A stretch of DNA of 64,000 bases from the NCBI RefSeq assembly GCF_006337105.1, contig NZ_CP040871.1:1860001-1924000 (forward strand), in the 5' to 3' direction. Every line of letters starts with the position of its first letter. Positions within the stretch are counted from its first letter, which is position 1. The stretch is from Thermomonas aquatica. GTDB lineage: Bacteria; Pseudomonadota; Gammaproteobacteria; Xanthomonadales; Xanthomonadaceae. Below are positions 60,106 to 64,000 of this stretch, piece after piece. The position numbers and the translations under genes were made by a program. A model generated the notes under the pieces. That model made no database searches. It saw only the letters and a list, made by a program, of their open reading frames with translations, and had not been told where the DNA came from.

Positions 60106-62412
60106 TTACATCGCCGGCTTCAGCTCGAACTGCGCCGGCGGCTCCGCGCCGAGCAGGTTCTTCACGAAGTAGTCCCAGCGCCGGCGCATGACGTAGTAGC
60201 TGTCCTTGCCGTAGCCGTGGTGCGCGTTCGGCAGCAGCAGCAGGTCGAAGTCCTTGTTCGCCTTCACCAGCGCATCCACCACCAGCAGGGTGGACTGCGG
60301 CGGCACGTTGTCGTCCATCAGGCCGTGCAGCAGGAACAGCTTGCCCTTGAGGTTCTTGGCGTAGCCGGCGTTGTCCTGGCCGGTGTAGTTGTTCGTGCCG
60401 TCGGCCTTGTTCTCCATCAGGCCGTGATAGCGCTCGCCCCAGTCGTCCTCGTAGCTGAGGTTGTCGTGGTTGCCGGATTCGGAGATGCCGACCTTGTACA
60501 CGTCCGGGTAGCGGAACATCGCGGTCGCGGTGGCGTTGCCGCCGCCGGAATGGCCCCACATGCCGGCGCGGGTGGCGTCGATCCACGGATATTTCGCCGC
60601 CAGCTGCTTCAGCGCGGCCACCTGGTCCGGCAGGGTGTTGTCCGCCATGTTGCCGTACCACGCGTCCTGGAACGACTTGCTGCGCAACGGGGTGCCCATG
60701 CCGTCTAGGGCGATGACGACGAAGCCGAGTTCGGCCAGCGCCTGGTGGTCGCCGCGCGAGGGCGCGAAGCCGCGCTTGCCGACCGAGCCGACCTGCGGGC
60801 CCGGATAGATGTAGGTGACGATCGGGTACTTCTTGTTCGCATCGAAGTTGGACGGCTTGAACATCAGGCCGTACAGCTCGGTCTTGCCGTCGCGCGCCTT
60901 GACCGTGAAATCCTCGGGCGCGACCCAGCCGGCGGCCTTCAGGCGGGCGGTGTCGGCGCGCGCCAGTTCGGCCAGTTGCTTGCCGTCGGCATCGCGCACC
61001 ACCACCACCGGCGGCGCGCTGGTGGTGGAGTACGCATCGACGAAGCGCTTGCCGTCCTGCGACACGGTGATGTCGTGGTTGGCGTTTTCCGGGGTGAGCA
61101 GGACGACGTCGCCGCCGTCCATGCCGACCTTGTAGTAGTGGACGAAATACGGATCGCGCCCGGGCTCGCGGCCGACGCCGCGGAACCAGATGGTGCGCGA
61201 GGCCTGGTCGACATGCGCGACCTGGGCCACGTTCCAGTCGCCGCCGGTGAGCGGGCGCTTTTGCTTGCCGCTGGCGAGGTCGTGCAGGTACAGGTGGCCC
61301 CAGTCGGACTTCTGGCTGAACCAGAGGAACTCGTTGCTCTCCGGCAGGTAGCGCCAGTTCACCGAGGACAGCGCCGGCGCGCTCTGGTACTGGGTCTTCA
61401 CGGTTTCGGTGTAGACGTCGCGGACCTTGCCGGTGGCGGCATCGGCCACGCGCAGGGTGGCGGACTTGTGGCCGCGGTCGGTGCTGACGAAGGCCAGGGT
61501 CTTGCCGTCGTTCGCCCACTGCACGTCTTCCCAGCCGTTGTCGCAGGCGATGTCGTCGCTGCAGGTGGAACGGTGCTGGTCGGCCGGCATCTGCAGGCGC
61601 ACGGTCTTCGGCGCGGCGCCGGACAGGTCGATGACGACGCGTTCGATCATCGTCACGTCCTTGTCGCCGACGAACGGATACTTCCATTGCTCGACCTTCG
61701 GCGCGCCGACATTGGTGCCGACCAGGGTCATGGTGCTGGTCTTGCGCTGGTCCTGCTGGAAGGTGGCGATCTTGTTGCCGTCCGCCGACCACACCAGGAT
61801 CGCCTCGTCGGTGTGTTTCCAGCCGGCGTTGTCGGTGGCATAGCCGTAGTCGGGCTTGCCGTCGAAGGTGAGCTGGGTCTCCTTGCCGCTGGCGAGATCG
61901 CGCAGCCAGAGGTTCCAGTCGCGGACGAAGGCCTCGCGCTTGCCGTCGGGCGAGGTGCTGCCCGGTTCGCCGCCGCCCTTCGCTCCTTCCAGCGCGCTGC
62001 AGCCGTCGTCGTTGCAGCGGAACGCGCCCTGCATGCCGGCCAGCCGCAGGCTGCCATCGGCATTGCGGCTGACCTGCAGCGGCGGCAACTTCTCCGCCAG
62101 CACCGGCTTGCCCTTGCCGCCGGCGGCCAGGTTCATCGCGTCCGCCAGCGCCTTGGCGTTGAAGGCGGCGGTCGACTTGCCGGTGGCCGGGTCGAGGCGG
62201 AGGACGCGCTCGACGCCATTGGCGCGCTCGCGATAGACCAGGCTGCCGTCGTCCAGCCAGGTCGCGCCGCTGACGGCATGGTCCAGCAACGGCGCGGTGC
62301 GGTCGCCCAGCATCCGCGCCGCGCGTTCGTAGTCGGCCGCGGTCACCTGCGCCATCGCCTCGCCCGCGCCAGTCACCAGCAGGGTTCCCAACAGCCAGTA
62401 TTTCGCATCCAT
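60106..62412 (-). CDS. S9 family dipeptidyl-peptidase IV-like serine peptidase
   Basis: Encodes 768 residues: a signal peptide (MDAKYWLLGTLLVTGAGEAM, cleavage near AQ), an N-terminal beta-propeller DPP-IV region (about 60-500), then the catalytic alpha/beta hydrolase with GMWGHSGGGNATATAM holding the active Ser, LMDDNVPPQSTLL with the Asp, and NAHHGYGKDS with the His. Such enzymes remove X-Pro or similar dipeptides. Exported to the periplasm or outer membrane. Divergent from the glycosyltransferase gene. Confidence 0.95.
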   Translation of the reverse strand: MDAKYWLLGTLLVTGAGEAMAQVTAADYERAARMLGDRTAPLLDHAVSGATWLDDGSLVYRERANGVERVLRLDPATGKSTAAFNAKALADAMNLAAGGKGKPVLAEKLPPLQVSRNADGSLRLAGMQGAFRCNDDGCSALEGAKGGGEPGSTSPDGKREAFVRDWNLWLRDLASGKETQLTFDGKPDYGYATDNAGWKHTDEAILVWSADGNKIATFQQDQRKTSTMTLVGTNVGAPKVEQWKYPFVGDKDVTMIERVVIDLSGAAPKTVRLQMPADQHRSTCSDDIACDNGWEDVQWANDGKTLAFVSTDRGHKSATLRVADAATGKVRDVYTETVKTQYQSAPALSSVNWRYLPESNEFLWFSQKSDWGHLYLHDLASGKQKRPLTGGDWNVAQVAHVDQASRTIWFRGVGREPGRDPYFVHYYKVGMDGGDVVLLTPENANHDITVSQDGKRFVDAYSTTSAPPVVVVRDADGKQLAELARADTARLKAAGWVAPEDFTVKARDGKTELYGLMFKPSNFDANKKYPIVTYIYPGPQVGSVGKRGFAPSRGDHQALAELGFVVIALDGMGTPLRSKSFQDAWYGNMADNTLPDQVAALKQLAAKYPWIDATRAGMWGHSGGGNATATAMFRYPDVYKVGISESGNHDNLSYEDDWGERYHGLMENKADGTNNYTGQDNAGYAKNLKGKLFLLHGLMDDNVPPQSTLLVVDALVKANKDFDLLLLPNAHHGYGKDSYYVMRRRWDYFVKNLLGAEPPAQFELKPAM

Positions 62413-62530
62413 CCCGATCCTCGTCGTTCAGCGCCCGCTGGCAACCGGCCCCGCGGGCAATCGGGCGATGCTAGCGCGCGCCGCGCCGCGCTGGCGCGTG
62501 ACGAACGGCATGGCTGGCATACTTGCGCGC

Positions 62531-63364
62531 ATGGAGAACACCGTCACATCCCCGGCGTTGGCGCCCGACCGCATCGCCGTGGTCATCCCGGCCCTGAACG
62601 AGGCATTGCGCATCCGCGAGGTGGTCGAAGGCGCGTTGCGGCATTGCCCGAACGTGATCCTGGTCGACGACGGATCGGACGACGGCACCGCCGAAGCGGT
62701 GGCCGACCTGCCGGTCACCGTGCTCCGCCACCCCAGCCGGATGGGCAAGGGCGCCGGCCTGCGCGACGGTTTCGCCGAAGCGCTGCGGCAGGGTTTCGAC
62801 GCCGTGGTGGCGATGGACGGCGACGGCCAGCACAGCGGCGACGACATCCCGCGCCTGCTCGCCGCCGCCAACCGCTACCCCGGCTGGATCGTGATCGGCG
62901 CACGCCTGCGCAAGCGCGCCAACCAGCCCACCTACCGCCGGCTGGCGAACCAGTTCGGCGACTGGGGCATCGCCTGGGGCACCGGCTACCAGGTCGCCGA
63001 CAGCCAGAGCGGGCAGCGCCTGTACCCGGCCGCGGTCTGCCGGCTGGGTTGCAGCGGCATCCCGGGCGAGGATTTCGTGTTCGAGGCGCAGATCGTGATG
63101 TCCGCCGCGCAGCAACTGGGCACGCGTTGCGTGTCGGTGCCGATCGAGGCGCGCTACAACCAGGTCCACGGCGCGCCCGATTTCCGCCCCAGCCATTTCC
63201 GCCCGCTGCGCGACCTGTGGCGGATCACCAGCCATATCGTCCTGCAGTGCGTGCGCCGCGGCGGTCTGTGGCAGGTGCACAGGCGCGCGCGCGCCAATCC
63301 GCCGGTGATCGACGACCCGTCCGGCGAATTCGCCGCCGCCTCGCCGCTGGCGCAGCCACGCTGA
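62531..63364 (+). CDS. Family 2 glycosyltransferase of a probable pigment cluster
   Basis: Encodes 277 residues. GT2 core: [53 protein letters not shown], then IPGEDFVFEAQIVMSAAQQL. The next gene is a XanB2-type chorismatase, and glycosyltransferases of this kind sit in xanthomonadin/aryl-polyene clusters of Xanthomonadaceae. The start MENTVTSP is chosen because it directly precedes the conserved core; an upstream ATG is less likely. Confidence 0.9.
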   Translation: MENTVTSPALAPDRIAVVIPALNEALRIREVVEGALRHCPNVILVDDGSDDGTAEAVADLPVTVLRHPSRMGKGAGLRDGFAEALRQGFDAVVAMDGDGQHSGDDIPRLLAAANRYPGWIVIGARLRKRANQPTYRRLANQFGDWGIAWGTGYQVADSQSGQRLYPAAVCRLGCSGIPGEDFVFEAQIVMSAAQQLGTRCVSVPIEARYNQVHGAPDFRPSHFRPLRDLWRITSHIVLQCVRRGGLWQVHRRARANPPVIDDPSGEFAAASPLAQPR

Positions 63365-63404
63365 GCCGGTCGCCCGCGGGCCGCGCGTTATCATCCGCGC
63401 CCCG

Positions 63405-64000
63405 ATGCCTGCCATGACCGACACCGCCCCACGCCCCGCCGCTTTGCGCGTCGAATACCGGTGCGATCCGCTGGACGCGCTGCTGGCCGATCCGAGGTTG
63501 CTCGCCGTGTTCGGCTTCGGCGATGCGGCAGCTGCCATCCATGCCGATCCGCGCTACCTGCATGTCGCCCTGCAAGCCCATGGCGATGCGCCGTTCGAGT
63601 GCTGGTTCGTGGCCGGTGACGTGCAATGCGGGCGCGATGCGGGCATTGCCTGGAGCGCGGATGGCCTGCTGCAGTTCGGCGCGCTGGAAATCGACGAGCA
63701 GGGAGACATCGAATCCGCCGCCGCCGCCGCGTATGCGCGCCTGCAAGCCTGGCTGGCGCGCGGCGACTATCCGCACCCGCTGCGGATCTGGAACTACATG
63801 GATGCGATCACCGAGGGCGAGGGCGATGACGAGCGCTATCGCCGTTTCTGCGTGGGTCGCGCGCGCGGCATCGGCCGCGAACTGGCGCCGGGCGAACTGC
63901 CGGCCGCCACCGCGATCGGTCATCCGCGGCGCAGCAGCCGCTTCCAGCTGTACTGGCTGGCGGCGCGCGATGCCGGCATCCCGCTGGAGAATCCGCGCCA
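63405..64000 (+). CDS. xanB2: Chorismatase of the FkbO/Hyg5 family, XanB2-like (partial)
   Basis: The 5' 198 codons are present and the gene continues past the right edge. The pattern RIWNYMDAITEGEGDDERYR, FCVGRARGIGRELAPGELP and ATAIGHPRRSSRFQLYWLAA is that of the FkbO/Hyg5 chorismatase family, within which XanB2 of Xanthomonas makes 3- and 4-hydroxybenzoate for xanthomonadin and ubiquinone. An ATG nine bases later is also in frame. Symbol is by homology pattern only. Confidence 0.75.
   Translation, partial: MPAMTDTAPRPAALRVEYRCDPLDALLADPRLLAVFGFGDAAAAIHADPRYLHVALQAHGDAPFECWFVAGDVQCGRDAGIAWSADGLLQFGALEIDEQGDIESAAAAAYARLQAWLARGDYPHPLRIWNYMDAITEGEGDDERYRRFCVGRARGIGRELAPGELPAATAIGHPRRSSRFQLYWLAARDAGIPLENPR

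Overview
The window is high-GC DNA (roughly 70%, almost every codon ending in G or C) that reads as chromosome of a Xanthomonadaceae/Lysobacteraceae-type gammaproteobacterium. Supporting this are a glyQ/glyS operon, tamA-tamB, tatABC, ttcA-rdgC, rsmG-parA-parB, rpmB-rpmG and, at the right edge, an FkbO/Hyg5-family chorismatase of the XanB2 type next to a glycosyltransferase, the pairing expected at the edge of a xanthomonadin/aryl-polyene pigment cluster. The rsmG-parA-parB block suggests a position not far from the replication origin, although no parS site or DnaA-box cluster was recognised. No insertion sequence, prophage or CRISPR array was seen.

Layout. 1-1.5 kb: the 3' end of a YadA-type trimeric autotransporter with a collagen-like stalk. 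1.5-11.9 kb: a tightly packed minus-strand run glyQ, GST, cupin, glyS, tamA, tamB and a pyrimidine-dimer glycosylase, much of it joined by 4-bp ATGA or GTGA overlaps. 11.9-18.5 kb: amidotransferase, membrane proteins, tatABC, a SYLF lipid-binding protein, hemH and a hydrolase. 18.5-29 kb: lipoprotein, YgjP-like peptidase, rdgC, ttcA, a secreted RCC1-repeat protein, cyclopropane-fatty-acid synthase and plsB. 29-39.3 kb: acid phosphatase, rep, tdk, a Ser/Thr kinase paired with an ECF sigma factor, mutM, a TlpA-like thioredoxin, a fatty-acid desaturase and an EF-hand protein. 39.3-46.5 kb: a GGDEF sensor gene that looks broken twice, a TetR regulator, an M13 peptidase and acetyl-CoA synthetase. 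46.5-50 kb: an RNA-repair operon. 50-64 kb: rpmB-rpmG, a DUF885 protein, LAB_N plus glycosyltransferase, parAB-rsmG, uvrD with a 3' frameshift, a UPF0114 protein, a GST, a DPP-IV-like peptidase and the pigment genes.

The most unusual locus is 46.5-49.8 kb on the minus strand. A sigma-54-type promoter, with inverted repeats upstream as expected for an activator such as RtcR, precedes two tandem tRNA-like RNAs, then a hairpin identical in form to a GUA anticodon arm, a GCAA tetraloop hairpin, a slipin (SPFH/band-7) gene and rtcB, ending in a strong terminator. The first tRNA-like has acceptor, D and T arms and an encoded CCA, but a GNRA tetraloop where the anticodon loop should be. The second has a five-nucleotide anticodon loop and a degenerate acceptor stem. 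This looks like a stress-inducible RNA-repair operon carrying its own anticodon-deficient tRNA mimics.

Several genes carry apparent lesions: an in-frame amber codon before the GGDEF motif, a frameshift after that gene's signal peptide, and a frameshift in a G/C run near the 3' end of uvrD. These are either real decay or sequencing errors, and raw reads would separate the two.
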